Assembly: GCA_030220185.1 (NCBI GenBank)
Contig: JASPKZ010007285.1
Coordinates: 358,001-422,000, forward strand
Reading direction: 5' to 3'
Source: Diploptera punctata
Lineage: Eukaryota > Arthropoda > Insecta > Blattodea > Blaberidae
DNA length: 64,000 nucleotides
In this document: piece after piece, positions 11,301 through 21,799 of the stretch
Position numbering within the stretch: position 1 is the first letter of the stretch
Layout: each line of letters opens with the position of its first letter
Made by a program: the position numbers and the translations under genes
The notes under the pieces: generated by a model
The model's input: only the letters and a program-made list of their open reading frames with translations
Told to the model about the DNA's origin: nothing
The model's database searches: none

Positions 11301-11404
11301 ATGTTAATAATTGGATTTGAATTTCCACCAATGTTTTACCGATATATCTTTTTTTGTGTCTTTCCAAATATGCTTATCCCACCATATGGAATTTAACGAT
11401 GATA

Positions 11405-11442
11405 TTTTTGCTACTCAATTCAATTCTTCTTCTTCTTCTTCT
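11405..11442. repeat. (TTC)n tail, minus-strand (GAA)n
   Basis: CTTCTTCTTCTTCTTC marks the 3' tail of the minus-strand LINE that follows. Confidence 0.7.
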
Positions 11443-12060
11443 ACTACAAGGTTTAGGCTATGCAGCCTGTTTCGGCGAAGTTAAAAGTGGAGTCCATCTT
11501 CTACGTGGTCGTCCAACATCTCTTGTTCCTCTGGGATTATACAGGAAGGTTCTTTTTGGTATTCTTTCGTTGTTCATTCTCATTAAGTGTTCTGTCCATT
11601 TCTTATTATTTTCGCTGATTTTATCTTCAACTTTATATATATTTAATTCTTCTCGTATAGTTTCATTCCTTATTCTATCCGCTCTTGTGCATCCTTTCAC
11701 ATTACGTAAAAACAGCATTTCCGCTGTCTGTATCCTGCTTTTATCCCTTGATTTCATTATCCAATTTTCAATTCCATACAACAACACAGGAACAGCCATT
11801 GTTTTATATAATTTAAGTTTCGTATCTTTCCTTGTTTTCCGACCTAAGGTTCTTTTTATGGTTCCACAAATAGCCTGAAATTTATTTACATTATTTTCGA
11901 TATCTTTATTTTCTCTATAAGTTATATCACATCCTAAATATTGGAAATGTGATATTTGTTCCATTATTTTGTTATCCAGTACAATTTTTGATCTAATTCC
12001 ATATTTACCAATAAATGCCATTACTTTTGACTTACTTATTGATATTCAATTCTATGTTTT
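11443..12060 (-). mobile_element. LINE-J RT C-terminal fragment with long open frame
   Basis: 187 codons are open on the minus strand: VLDNKIMEQISHFQYLGCDI, KLYKTMAVPVLLYGIENW, IQTAEMLFLRNVKGCTR, HLMRMNNERIPKRTFLYNPR and GRPRRRW. This is the region after RT motif C. A plus-strand relative (EMKFLRRVKGCTRMDQ) is at 21.5 kb. The GAA tail lies at 11405-11442. The 5' part, including the catalytic motifs, is absent. Confidence 0.85.
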
Positions 12061-12199
12061 ATATTCTCTTTGCCTATACCTTCAATGTTATCCATAATTA
12101 TTCCCAAATATTTAGTTTGTTTCACTTGCTTTATTTGGATTCCTTCCTCCAATATTAAATTTTCTCTTTCATTGCTATTTATTGTCAGATATTCTGAGT

Positions 12200-12600
12200 T
12201 TTGTAAATTTATAATAATAATAATAATAATACTTTATTTATTCTGGCAGAGTTAAGGCCATAAGGCCCTCTCTTCCACTCAACCAGCCTGTGAGTAATGA
12301 TTTTTACTCCCTGAAAAAATCCAGAGCGTAGGTTGGGAAGTTTTTGACTTTTAGGTTGGTTGTCATACGGGAAATTTGAGCTGGTGAGTGTGTCACTAAG
12401 ATAAAAGTGACTGGTGAGAGTTGACAGCGTCACTTCAAAAAGCTGAGATCTCGATGCTTTTAGAGAGAGAATATATTCAAAGCTAACATTTCTACTTTTG
12501 TTAAGGAAGGCTGTTACACAGCTAGGGTATGTCAGAGACTGGCAATTCCCTCTTTGGGAATCAAAAATTCTACCCCCATCAGCTATGAGGTGCACCAATC
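12200..12600 (-). mobile_element. LINE-L 3' end with (AAT)n tail
   Basis: Minus-strand order: unrecognised sequence, then GGTTGAGTGGAAGAGAGGGC, TTAACTCTGCCAGAATAAATAAA and the trinucleotide tail (12210-12235 on plus). The open stretch over it ends in the module's usual LVEWKRGPYGLNSARINK translation, which is a by-product of the non-coding tail. Confidence 0.65.
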
Positions 12601-12754
12601 GCCATCATTCAACTGTACACTGTGGGTAAAAAAGAATGTTCAGTTGCAGCAACGAAAGGAAATGTCCGTCACGCAGAAGCAGCGTAAACTAACCGAGTTC
12701 TTCACAAAGTCGAATTTATGTTCCCAGTCTGCTTGTTAATCCTTATATCCTGCA

Positions 12755-12890
12755 GGATACATCAAATAATTTAATTTATTTCATATGTGTGGAAAGCAAC
12801 ACCTGTAATTCCCTAGTAATGCTGCAAAGCATAGCATGAAAATGCTATGATTGTAGTGTAAGACCTGCACTCGGGCAGAATGGATGGTAC
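12755..12890 (+). mobile_element. SINE-3, 3' part
   Basis: GTGTGGAAAGCAACACC, TGCAAAGCATAGCATGAAAA and CGGGCAGAATGGATGG match the 3' half of SINE-3. The tRNA-like head is missing. Confidence 0.75.
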
Positions 12891-12900
12891 TTACTTACTT

Positions 12901-13205
12901 AATCGGGGCACGCCGTAGCGTAGTGGTTAAGGCACTGAGCTACAAGCCGGAGGGTCGAGAGTTCAAGTCCCGTTGGGGTCAGGATTTTTAAACTGACCCA
13001 AACCCTCTGGCGGCACTATGGCCCTGGGGTCGAGTCAGCCTCTAACGGAAATGAGTACCAGACGCATGTTCTGGGGATAAAGGCGGCCGTCACGCAGGGC
13101 TGACAACCCAGCTGACATCAAGTGCCGATTGTCTAGAAAAAGTGGGAGCCTTAACCTCCTACTACCCCAAGGGTCTCCTGAGGCCTGTTGTGGGATCACT
13201 TTACT
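12901..13205 (+). mobile_element. SINE-1, tRNA-derived, near full length
   Basis: The head has an A-box-like CGTAGCGTAGTGGTTAAGG and a B-box-like GAGTTCAAGTCCC about 50 bp apart, the RNA polymerase III promoter layout of tRNA-derived SINEs. The body (CTGACCCAAACCCTCTGG to TGGGATCACTTTACTTTTA) is shared with 25306-25590 (plus) and 24902-25020 (minus). Confidence 0.85.
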
Positions 13206-13702
13206 TTTATTTACTTACTCACTGGCACTATCGAACCCGTAGGTTCATGGCCGCACGAACATAAGCTCTCCATACATCCCTATCCTGAGCTAATGCTTTC
13301 CAATAATTCCCTGTATAATGTACTTCCCTCAAATCATAGTTAATGTTATTCTCCCACCTCATTCTTGGTCTACCAACTGGGCGTTTTCCCTCTGACTTTC
13401 CTACAAGAAGCTTACATGCAAGTCTTTCATTCCCCATACGCGCAACATGTCCTGCCCATCGCAGTCTACGAGACTTAACTGTTCTTATTATATCTGGCTT
13501 CCTATAAAGACCATGTAGTTCATTGTTATGTAGTCTTCTCCATTCACCTGTCTGTTCATCTCTCTTTGGTCCAAAAATTTTCCTAAGAACTTTATTCTCA
13601 AATACTCGTAATCTCCTTTCCTCCCTTAAAGTAAGAGTCCATGTTTCGCATCCATATAATATAACTGGTAGAATAATAGTTTTATATATTTTCAGTTTAA
13701 CA
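13206..13702 (-). mobile_element. LINE-A 3' fragment
   Basis: The minus-strand reading runs from KIYKTIIL to the terminal AAMNLRVR block. Its GTAA-type end (plus CTTACTCACTGGCACTATCG) sits next to SINE-1. Confidence 0.88.
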
Positions 13703-13915
13703 GAATGGATGGTAACTAAAACATTTTTCTTTTTATAATTTTGAGATTTTACACGGTTTGTTTGTTTGGTTCTTTCTGCAGAAAGAGAAATGTGGCATAT
13801 TCTGTCAGTGTTTTCTTACTAGGTTAATGTCAACAGCACGTACGGCTTACTGCCCGTGCGATCCATATTTGTAAATAACATTGTATATATGTTACTTTTA
13901 GTTTAATAAAGTTCT

Positions 13916-14065
13916 TATGTATGTATGTATGTATGTATGTATGTATGTATGTATGTATGTATGTATGTATGTATGTATGTATGTATGTATGTATGTATGT
14001 ATGTATGTATGTATGTATGTATGTATGTATGTATGTATGTATGTATGTATGTATGTATGTATGTA
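13916..14065. repeat. (TATG)n microsatellite, about 37 units
   Basis: An uninterrupted tetranucleotide array; on the minus strand it reads (ACAT)n. It directly abuts the poly-A tail of the R1/I-like LINE. Confidence 0.97.
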
Positions 14066-15360
14066 TTTTTTTTTTTTTTTTTTATTTATTATTCTACTGC
14101 ATGCTCCATTACGTGGAGTAATACTACATGCATTGTGGTGTTCTTATTATACTACTATAAAATTAAACAGTGTTTACAATTAATCTTTCTTAAAGCTAGA
14201 TGGTTAACTATATACAATCAATTGTTCTATGTTTTACTTAACCTAAAGTGTATCAAATTTAATTGTATTTGAAAATTTTGAAAATTCCTTAGTGTAATTG
14301 TTAATGAGTTCATTATTCTTAATTGGCCAATTCTGGTTTCTTATAACTATTGATTTCAGTTTATCTCTTTCCTTATCTAGTAATTTGCATTCCTGTAATA
14401 TGTGGTTTATATCTTGCACTTTATCACAGCAGGGACAATTTGGGTTTTCTATTATTTTGAATCTATCTAGATAGGATCTGATGTTCCCATGACCTGTTAA
14501 CATTATAGTTAATTTATATGTCAGGTTGAGTTTTAATTTTAGCCTGTCGTGTATTGTTGGAAAGAAGACTTGGTTACTTGGCCCTTAGTGGTTTTTCCCC
14601 ATTCATTTTGCCACTTTTGTACACTTGTTTGCACAGTTCACTGATCACTACACTTTTCGGAATCTTCTTGTAGCTCTCCTCTAGGTCTCTGCTCGCTGCG
14701 GCTTCTTTAGCTAATTGGTCCGCCAACTCATTCCCTTGGATCCCGATGTGGGCCTTCACCCATTTGAAGTTTATTATCCAGTTGTCCCGCTGCATAGATG
14801 ATACTTGTCGTCTGATTTCTTCAATCAAGTATGAATGAATTTGTGATTTCTTAGTGAGTCTAATGTGATGTGACTGTCTGTATACACGGTCGCTGTTCTC
14901 CCTTCCCGCTCCATGTGTTCCAAGGATTGCAGAGCTTTTTTAGTATTGCTAGCTGTTCGGCTTGGTTGTTGGTGCATTTTTCATTTAGTTTGTATTTACA
15001 TGTTTTTATTAGAGTTTTGTCTTTATATATAGCCACCCCTGATCCTACTCCTTCATTGCTCTGCTTCCGTCTGTATATATCTGAATTGTGCTGTCGGTGT
15101 ATTCATTTTCTGTGATTACTTTAATTGTCAATGCAGGGTGTGGCCAATATTTCGGTTCCATATTGTTGTCGACGAGATATTTTTCTACTCCGATCTTCCT
15201 TGTATATTGATAGAGTATTCCAGCCTCTTCAATTTTGATTGTTATTGGTATTTGTGCTGTTATTACACAGAGTGCTTCATTTGATACGGTTCTATAAGAT
15301 TTTGCTATCCTTAGTAGTACAAGTCTTTGCACTCTGATCAGTTTGTTTCTATAAAATGCT
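14066..15360 (-). mobile_element. R1/I-like non-LTR retrotransposon 3' part with RNase H and zinc knuckle
   Basis: Minus strand: QRLVLLRIAKSYRTVSNEAL (end of the RT region), then RNase H residues YTDGS, NQAEQLA, VYTDSH and GNELADQLAKEA, supplying the D-E-D-D set. These are followed by LTGHGNIRSYLDRF and a CPCC...H...C zinc-knuckle-like motif. The frame breaks after YTDGSRAMKE and again before the zinc motif. The element ends in an 18-base poly-A (plus poly-T 14066-14083) that joins one (ACAT)n array. Its truncated 5' end joins a second array at 15364. Confidence 0.88.
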
Positions 15361-15363
15361 TTT

Positions 15364-15686
15364 ATGTATGTATGTATGTATGTATGTATGTATGTATGTA
15401 TGTATGTATGTATGTATGTATGTATGTATGTATGTATGTATGTATGTATGTATGTATGTATGTATGTATGTATGTATGTATGTATGTATGTATGTATGTA
15501 TGTATGTATGTATGTATGTATGTATGTATGTATGTATGTATGTATGTATGTATGTATGTATGTATGTATGTATGTATGTATGTATGTATGTATGTATGTA
15601 TGTATGTATGTATGTATGTATGTATGTATGTATGTATGTATGTATGTATGTATGTAGTATGTATGTATGTATGTATGTATGTACTA
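15364..15686. repeat. (TATG)n microsatellite, about 80 units
   Basis: Tetranucleotide array with one irregular unit near 15655. Together with 13916-14065 it brackets the R1/I-like element. Confidence 0.97.
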
Positions 15687-15799
15687 GGTTCATAGATATC
15701 ATAAGAATGGAGGTAATGGTTTGGATCATATTTGCAGCACGTAGAGCAATACTTACATTAACTCACATATTTCAAAATGACAGTTAATTCATTTTTGCT

Positions 15800-15915
15800 C
15801 AATATAGTTCAATTATACAGGAATGACTGGAAAATATTTAGCTCAAGACAGAGATGTATAGAGAGCTTTTGTCCACAAGGCCATGAACCTGTGGGTTCGA
15901 CAATGCCAGTAATTT
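15800..15915 (+). mobile_element. LINE-A terminal fragment
   Basis: Matches the last about 110 bp of LINE-A (TACAGGAATGACTGGAAAAT to GGGTTCGACAATGCCAGT). A longer LINE-A piece follows directly, giving a partial head-to-tail pair. Confidence 0.75.
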
Positions 15916-15924
15916 ATTATTATT

Positions 15925-16200
15925 TAATAAGAACCGTTAAGTCTCGTAAACTGCGATGGGAAGGACATGTGACACGAATGGGGAATGAAATACGTTCATG
16001 GAAGCATCTTGTAGGAAAACCAGAGGGAAAACGCCCAGTTGGTAGACCAACAATTATGTGGGAGAATAACATTAACTATGATTTGACGGAAGTAGATTAT
16101 ACAGGGGATAATTCAAAAACGTTAGCTCACGATAGGGATGTATGGAGAGCTTATGTCCACGCGGCCATAAACTCACGGGTTGGATAGTGCCAGTGATTTA

Positions 16201-16240
<40 letters not shown>
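15925..16240 (+). mobile_element. LINE-A 3' fragment
   Basis: Covers RTVKSRKLRWEGHVTRMGNE to AYVHAAINSRVG in one frame, ends at GTGCCAGTGATTTAG and continues into a TTA array (16200-16238). Confidence 0.85.
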
Positions 16241-16241
<1 letters not shown>

Positions 16242-16264
16242 TAATACTACTAAAACCTAGTATT

Positions 16265-16851
16265 GAATGCACTTATTTAGGAAAACATTAGGCCATTCAG
16301 GTGATAACACAGTGGAAATTAAAAATAGAATCGCACAAACAAAACAAGCAATAAATGCTTTAAACTCAGTTTGGTGGAGCAAAACTATTACAAAAAATAT
16401 AAAATTACAAATATATCAAACCATAATCCAGAGCATTTTAACATATGGTGCTGAAGTCTGGCAAATTCCTACCAGGGAAATGAAAAGATTTTTAAGTACA
16501 GAAATGGATGTTTTAAGAAATCAGCTGGAAAATCTAGAATGGATAGAATACGAAATAAAGAAGAAAAGGGAAATTATGGGTGTACAAGAGGAGCCGGACA
16601 TCATAGACATTATAGAAAAGAAAAGATTACAGTGGTATGGCCAAACAAAAGAATGCCAGAGCAAAGATTGCCTAAAATAGTTATGGAATGAATCCCAATA
16701 GAAAGGAGGGAAGAGAGGAAGACCGAAGAAAACTTGGATAGAAGGGGTACAAGCAGCTATGAATATCAGAGGAATGGAGGAAGATCAATGGATGGACAGA
16801 GAGGAATGGCGTTTGGTTTCCGGAAGACAGCAGCAACTGCCATAATACCGG

Positions 16852-16900
<49 letters not shown>

Positions 16901-16912
16901 TATTATTATTAT
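16265..16912 (+). mobile_element. LINE-F C-terminal fragment with (ATT)n tail
   Basis: The reading SILTYGAEVWQIPTREMKR, STEMDVLR, IMGVQEEPDIIDIIEKKRLQ matches the minus-strand copy at 59.66-60.02 kb. Frameshifts occur near 16530 and 16680. The tail is (ATT)n at 16852-16911. Confidence 0.85.
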
Positions 16913-16919
16913 GTTTATT

Positions 16920-17530
16920 GGGAAATGAATAGCCACTTTATAAACACACTGTACGTGGCACCTTGAATACATTAGACAGATTCATGCATATCGATAGTCA
17001 TTTATTTCCAGTTGAACAATTGCGACAGGTCGATTGTAACAAAACAAATGAAAATTTCCCCGTTGTGTCGTGTTTTGTTTATGAAAGCGCAAATGTACAT
17101 TATAAAACAAATGATGAACATTGTGTCGGGGATATTTGCAGCGGAAAATTGGATATAGCTTGAATTATTAATAGTATTTGACTGATTATAGCCAAGCGGA
17201 TTCGCATTTTTTTAATTCTCCGATTGGTCCATCTGCAATAAGAGCACTACGTAATCACGTTGGCGATATTTTCTGTTATGTCAAATTAGTTGTGTTATTA
17301 CTTGGGGCTTGCAATATTTTCATTCGTTTATTTGCCACTGTTAAAATATGTCGCTAGTTGCAAGTGTTATTAAACATTATTACCTAGCTCTACTATCCAT
17401 TATTTTAATCTCTATGCTGTGTCAATGAACGAATAAGTGTAAATCCTTTTTTTACCCTTTTTCATTTCACTTTTTTTCTCCACGCACCTCAACATGTCTG
17501 ATCTCTGTACGTCCTGCTGTGGTAATACTA
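16920..17530. other. No recognisable feature
   Basis: Unique-looking AT-rich DNA. The 66-codon open stretch at 16963 has no recognisable motif. Confidence 0.45.
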
Positions 17531-17534
17531 CACC

Positions 17535-17872
17535 CATAGTAATTCTGCCCAAGGGCTGGTCTTTCACTTCAATCATAACATTTTCATGCTATGCTTTGCA
17601 GCTTTACTAGGGAATTATAGGTGTGGTAGCTTCCCGTTGCTTTTCACACCGGTGAAGGAATGATGATGATGATAATGATAGGGATCATGATGATGACCGG
17701 ATGATTTTCGGGGACCGCTGGGACCTAAGCTTCCTGACATTTGCCTAACAGGTGAGGAAAACCCCCGAAAAAAACTTCACCCAGGAGCCTATCCCGAACG
17801 GGAATCGAACCCGGGCCCGCTGCATGACAAGGCAGGACGCTACCTCGAGACCACAGCGATGGACGTGGTAAT
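17535..17872 (-). mobile_element. SINE-3, tRNA-derived, near full length
   Basis: The minus-strand head GCTGTGGTCTCGAGGTAGCG (A-box region) and GGGTTCGATTCCCG (B-box) are followed by the SINE-3 body with a GAT-rich centre and the end CCCTTGGGCAGAATTACTATGG. Other copies are at 12.8, 20.6, 33.2, 55.1, 60.7 and 61.5 kb. Confidence 0.85.
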
Positions 17873-17874
17873 AA

Positions 17875-17875
<1 letters not shown>

Positions 17876-17906
<31 letters not shown>

Positions 17907-17925
17907 TTAATAATACCTTCTGGAT
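17876..17925. repeat. (AAT)n microsatellite
   Basis: Short AAT array between SINE-3 and repeat X. Confidence 0.85.
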
Positions 17926-17929
17926 TTTT

Positions 17930-18115
17930 TATGTTGAGACTTGAAAGTAGTCTTGAAGTTCCTTAGGACAGGTTACTGGCCCCAGTGGTAGGGCTGCTAC
18001 CTTTTAGTCTCTGGACAGACATTAGGATACCGCATTTACTCAGTACCCGATGGACCGGTTATACCGCCGTGACTCGGTTCTCAGAGCCTTGTTTGTGAAA
18101 ACCAGTTCTACCACG
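17930..18115 (+). repeat. Repeat X (dispersed, class unknown)
   Basis: About 185 bp, including AGGACAGGTTACTGGCCC and GAGCCTTGTTTGTGAAAACC, recur inverted at 25645-25860. In both places repeat X sits next to a LINE-C 3' tail. GCCCCAGTGGTAGGGCTGCT resembles a tRNA A-box, but I see no clear B-box. Confidence 0.6.
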
Positions 18116-18245
18116 AGAACCTGCAGGAAGAAGAAGACCAGGACGCCCACTCAAAAGACTTTTGGATGGTGTTTCTCTTGAGGCCGAAACAGGTCAACAA
18201 ATGTCCTAAAATCGTGAATGTACTATGATGATGATGATGATGATA
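18116..18245 (+). mobile_element. LINE-C 3' tail
   Basis: AACCTGCAGGAAGAAGAAGA through GAATGTACTATGATGATGAT equals the end of the LINE-C copy at 45.02-45.14 kb, with GAT repeats as tail. Confidence 0.8.
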
Positions 18246-18265
18246 ATAACAACAACAACAACAAC

Positions 18266-18322
<57 letters not shown>
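18246..18322. repeat. (AAC)n/(AAT)n microsatellite
   Basis: A compound trinucleotide array; its polyasparagine translation is not a gene. Confidence 0.92.
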
Positions 18323-18323
<1 letters not shown>

Positions 18324-18658
18324 GTGATATTAGAAAACGAAGGTTAAAATTGTATGGGCATATTAAAAAATGGACTCAAACAGACGTTCAAAACAAATGC
18401 TGGTATTCCAAAAAAATATAAGTAAAGCACCAGTGGATACTATGAAATAGATTGGTGAAGTGAAAAAGGACTTAAAATTGGCAGAAATTACTCAAGAAAA
18501 TATCATAAACAGAGATATATTTAAAATTAAGACACACAAGTGGCAGGCTGACCAAGAGGACAAACCCGAGAAAAGATCTGGAACAACATGGACAGAGGAG
18601 AGAAAGAAAGCCCACAGCCAAAAAAATGAGGGAAATGTGGAGTAAAAGGAAACGCATC
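18323..18658 (+). mobile_element. LINE-K C-terminal fragment
   Basis: The frame-shifted reading RRLKLYGHIKK, KDLKLAEITQENIINRDIF and TWTEERKKAHSQKM followed by MWSKRKR is a distinct LINE C-terminus, different from the GRRxLGRP type of the other families. No catalytic motif is present. Confidence 0.7.
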
Positions 18659-18736
18659 TAAGTAGGCCTACTTTGCTTAGTTATATATCGGCTCAATCGA
18701 AATAAAATAACAATAATCTTCTTCTTCTTCTTCCGA

Positions 18737-18741
18737 ATGCA

Positions 18742-18822
<81 letters not shown>

Positions 18823-18885
18823 CTTTATTTTACCTGACACAGTTAAGATTTTAAGAGCTTGTCTACCATTCAACCAGGTTAGAAA
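18737..18885 (-). mobile_element. (AAT)n array and LINE-L 3' module
   Basis: The minus-strand module AACCTGGTTGAATGGTAGAC, TTAACTGTGTCAGGTAAAAT joins an AAT array at 18741-18822. Polytyrosine readings over it are artefacts. Confidence 0.75.
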
Positions 18886-19014
18886 AAAATACAAAAATTA
18901 CTCTTATATCTAAAAAACAGAATTATTACATGGTATATCTACAATATAATTATTATTAACAATATATTTTGATTTACTCTAGATTTAAAGAAAGAAATAT
19001 AACATGTGTAATAT

Positions 19015-19478
19015 GGAATAAATAATAGTTTTAAAAAACTAAAACAACGCGCTTATTAGAAAACCGAACTTAAAAATGAAAAATAATTTTAATTTCCAAC
19101 ACGCTTGGGATAAAATTAAAGTGGTAAAAAAATCATCTTCAACACATCTAGAATAAACTAGAGTTATCTACAAAAGAAACTAATTTTACCATCAAAAGGG
19201 TGGGGTGCTTTTTATGGTTTTTCGTTTTCTTCTTACATACTTTACTTTTACCAATATCTGTTTATTATCAAATATATTAATTGATATAGAGCACCACACG
19301 CTTTTGATGGTATTTTTTTGTAGATAACTCTAGTTTTATTCTAGATGTGTTGGAGATGATTTTTTTGTTGACCACTTCAATTTTATCCCAAGCGTGTTGG
19401 AAATTAAAATTATTTTTCATTTTTTAGTTCGATTTTCTAATAAAGCGTGTTGTTTTAGTTTTTTAAACTATTAACTTA
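19015..19478. repeat. Long inverted repeat, foldback/MITE-like
   Basis: Left arm about 19015-19215 and right arm about 19285-19478 are imperfect reverse complements. Shared blocks include AAAAAACTAAAACAAC, TTTCCAACACGCTTGGGAT and ATCTAGAATAAA. The spacer is about 70 bp and there is no coding capacity. Confidence 0.75.
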
Positions 19479-19567
19479 TTTTTTAGTTTGGTTTTCTGAA
19501 AATGTAAATATCTTTATATTCGATACTATTATAGCATGAGCTAAAAGTAATACTCTTCTAAAAAAAT

Positions 19568-19700
19568 TGTCCGGGCCGGATTTGAACCAGCGACCATTAT
19601 TGTTGTGTTTAATTCCTCTACTTTTAGTTGTCTAATTTCTGTGTTATGTTTTTTCTCTGTTCTTTGATATCCTGCTATTGGTCTGAGGAATTTCATTTCA
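19568..19700 (-). mobile_element. LINE-I remnant with tRNA-like fragment
   Basis: The minus-strand reading AEMKFLRPIAGYQRTEKKHN matches LINE-I at 2.3 kb. At 19571-19600, CCGGGCCGGATTTGAACC is a B-box-like trace on the minus strand. Confidence 0.65.
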
Positions 19701-19984
19701 GCAACTACATAATATGAAAAAAAATTATTCAAGAATACTTTTGTTAACGTTATTGGTGGAAATTTTGTATGGCTTTATATAAAACTACTTTTTTGAATAA
19801 ACTTCTGAATCATCCTGCAGAGAAATTGGTATTTATTTACAATAATATGTCCATAGTGCAGTACGAATTCTAATATTTTTGTTGTAAAATGAAAATATGA
19901 TTATATTTGTTAAGTGGATTACATAAAGAACCTAAATTTTAAATTTCGTAAGTTCGTTTAAGTCCGGTATCCGGCCGGATACTA

Positions 19985-20535
19985 GCTTATTACACTCAGC
20001 AACAAAAAAAATATTTTTTTTTTGTCTCAGAAAGAAAAATATGTGATTCTGATAGTATTTTTCTCCTGAATTCATATATGACATCGGGTTTTCTCCATCA
20101 CGCAAGGTTTCCGAGAGACAGGAATTCATAATTTCAAACACTTTAATGTTTTATACATTCGTAATTACACAATATTCGAACATTCGGACTCATCTAGAAA
20201 GAACGAAATGACGATTTTCTGCTATATTTCGCCTGTGGAGCATCCCTCTTGATGGTCCAACAATAACAGGCCAGCATACTAGGATTCCATTTGCCTTGAT
20301 ATATCTTTTCCATAGATGAAATCTCCTGAGTTAGCTCATTTGGTTTTATTTTACGATGGATAAATGGACGAAAAAACATTTATTAAAAAAAATAATTATT
20401 TAAATCCATTAATTGAAATTGAAATAAAAAAACTGTGGGTGATGGAGAAATTCCGAATACATATTTGAAAAAACGATAAAAACTGCATTAAGTAGAACTA
20501 TTGGTACTCATGAGACAAAAATCATGTTGACCAGT
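19985..20535 (-). mobile_element. Repeat W copy 1, about 550 bp, carrying a conserved peptide remnant
   Basis: On the minus strand it encodes NELTQEISSMEKIYQGKWN then PSMLACYCWTIKRDAPQAKY, in one open frame. Ends are ACACTCAGCAAC (left) and CATGTTGACC (right). Copies 2 and 3 are at 23.01-23.56 kb (opposite orientation) and 46.39-46.93 kb. The peptide's W-N-x-x-M-L-A-x-Y-C-W pattern resembles the C-terminus of uncharacterised arthropod proteins I cannot name with certainty. Related 23-bp sequences flank the copy (TCCGGTATCCG near 19961 and 20540). Confidence 0.7.
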
Positions 20536-20586
20536 GTTATCCGGTATCCGACAGGATAGTAAATTTAGGTCGGATAGCCCTGATAC

Positions 20587-20785
20587 CAAACGGTCCCCGA
20601 AATCATATGGCCATCATTATCATCCTTATCATTGACATATCATCATTATCCATCATCGGTGTGGTAAGCAACGGGAAGCTACCACACCTACACTTCTCTA
20701 GTAAAGCTGCAAATCAAAGCATGAAAATGTTATGATTGCAGTGAAAGACCTGCCTTCGGGCAGAATTACTATGGATGGATGGAGG
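20587..20785 (+). mobile_element. SINE-3, 5'-truncated, with 9-bp TSD
   Basis: AACGGTCCCCGAAATCATAT to GAATTACTATGGATGG, flanked by CCTGATACC at 20578-20586 and around 20787-20795. Inserted next to repeat W. Confidence 0.8.
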
Positions 20786-20799
20786 CCTGATACCGGATC

Positions 20800-21495
20800 G
20801 TTACCTCATATCCGTTTCATCTTAACTTAGAATCCACAAAAGAAAATGCTAACGAAAGCTAAAGAGAGACAGCCTTGTGTGCCACTGTTGCAGGTAGAGC
20901 TCGCGTATCAATTTGCAGTGGGCAAAGTTATCCACTGTGCGCGCGGCGGCAAGAGATATACAGACCCAGTGGAATACAGCCTGACTTATGTTGTCTCTAC
21001 TTTGTCCGTATTATTAATACAAATGCAGGCCATAAACCCATCCCCCCACTCCTTGTTATACTGGGGTAGTTTTCACTCCTTTCCACGCCTTGTTTAGAAC
21101 TATAGTCATTACGAAAAACGTGTAAAGTACTGTAGGCCTGCTTCTAAGCACACAATTAAATTCTACTTGTCTCCTACACGCAAACAAAACGACTCTAAGA
21201 GATTAAGGGTTTCACACACCTTCAAAACAAACTAGCGTACTATACTGGCCAAAATATCACCCATTCTTAGTTCACAGCCCTAGGGTAGGTCCTTAACTGC
21301 AAATTCACCATTGTTACTTCTTCCTTCTGTTCTGCTTTGTTCTTTCATCCATGTAAATATAGGCCTTTCTTTATTGCCTTGAAGTTTCTTCCAGAGGAGC
21401 GCTGTGATGTGCCAAGGCCATGTCGAAACAATATCCGCCGCTTTTATTTATATACAATGGTTCAAATAGACAATTGTACGTTAATAAAATTTACT
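20800..21495. other. Unassigned region with one unrecognised open stretch
   Basis: At 20846-21097 an 83-codon frame (KERQPCVPLLQVELAYQ start) has higher GC than its surroundings. I see no domain or splice context and do not call a gene. Confidence 0.4.
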
Positions 21496-21499
21496 CTTT

Positions 21500-21790
21500 C
21501 AGAAAAAATGCAGCCGAGATGAAATTTTTAAGAAGAGTAAAAGGCTGCACTAGAATGGACCAGATAAGAAACGAGGATATCCGTGAAGAACTGCAGATCT
21601 ACTCCATAAAAGAAAATATATTTAACAACAAGAACATGTAGAAAGAATGGAAGAAAGTAGATTACCAAATAAAATCTTCCATTATTTTCCAAGAGGAAGA
21701 AGAGATGTCGGACGTCCTCGGAAGAGATGGTCTTAGATCTGTTAGTGAAGACGGAACAGGCAACTCTTGCCTAAACCAGAAAGTGAAGAA
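21500..21790 (+). mobile_element. LINE-J C-terminal fragment
   Basis: AAEMKFLRRVKGCTRMDQIR, EDIREELQIYSIKE then frameshifted GRRDVGRPRKRW-type sequence. It ends with the family's ACCGGAACAGGCAACTCTTG-like tail and GAA repeats. Confidence 0.8.
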
Positions 21791-21799
21791 GAAGGAAAA

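Larger units (their letters stand above)
8613..11345 (-). mobile_element. Penelope-like element (PLE), RT plus GIY-YIG endonuclease, with three nested insertions
   Basis: On the minus strand the RT end carries YVDDLLLIYEDD (about 11265-11300) and EETESNNSISCLHL. Next come IKSLAHNNGYKDEI-like and IKKQDKNIKIAFK linker residues. The GIY-YIG domain (CEKFYIGKTIRNFNTRYSEH, then STFAKHILETGH) lies at 9305-9490. C-terminal residues follow (EILKEAKNKDLLKDYITA, about 8765-8830). RT palm followed by GIY-YIG is the signature order of PLEs. Several stops and frameshifts make it inactive. Insertions at 8842-9280, 9646-10069 and 10242-10974 split it. Its 3' end contains a hammerhead-like motif at 8683-8715. 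Confidence 0.88.

Noticed and set aside
11354..11878. 174-codon plus-strand frame rich in L, I, F
   Set aside because: Antisense shadow of the LINE-J fragment at 11443-12060.
13917..14272. Long open frames of repeated M-Y-V-C
   Set aside because: Pure translation of the (TATG)n array in several frames; no gene.
15327..15787. Open frames of 95-140 codons on both strands over the second TATG array
   Set aside because: Microsatellite artefacts.
16852..16912. CRISPR-like short repeats
   Set aside because: Simple trinucleotide repeats without spacers; nothing in the window has repeat-spacer structure.
18218..18421. Polyasparagine frame, likewise at 22588-22827 and 49791-50030
   Set aside because: AAT/ATT repeats read in frame.
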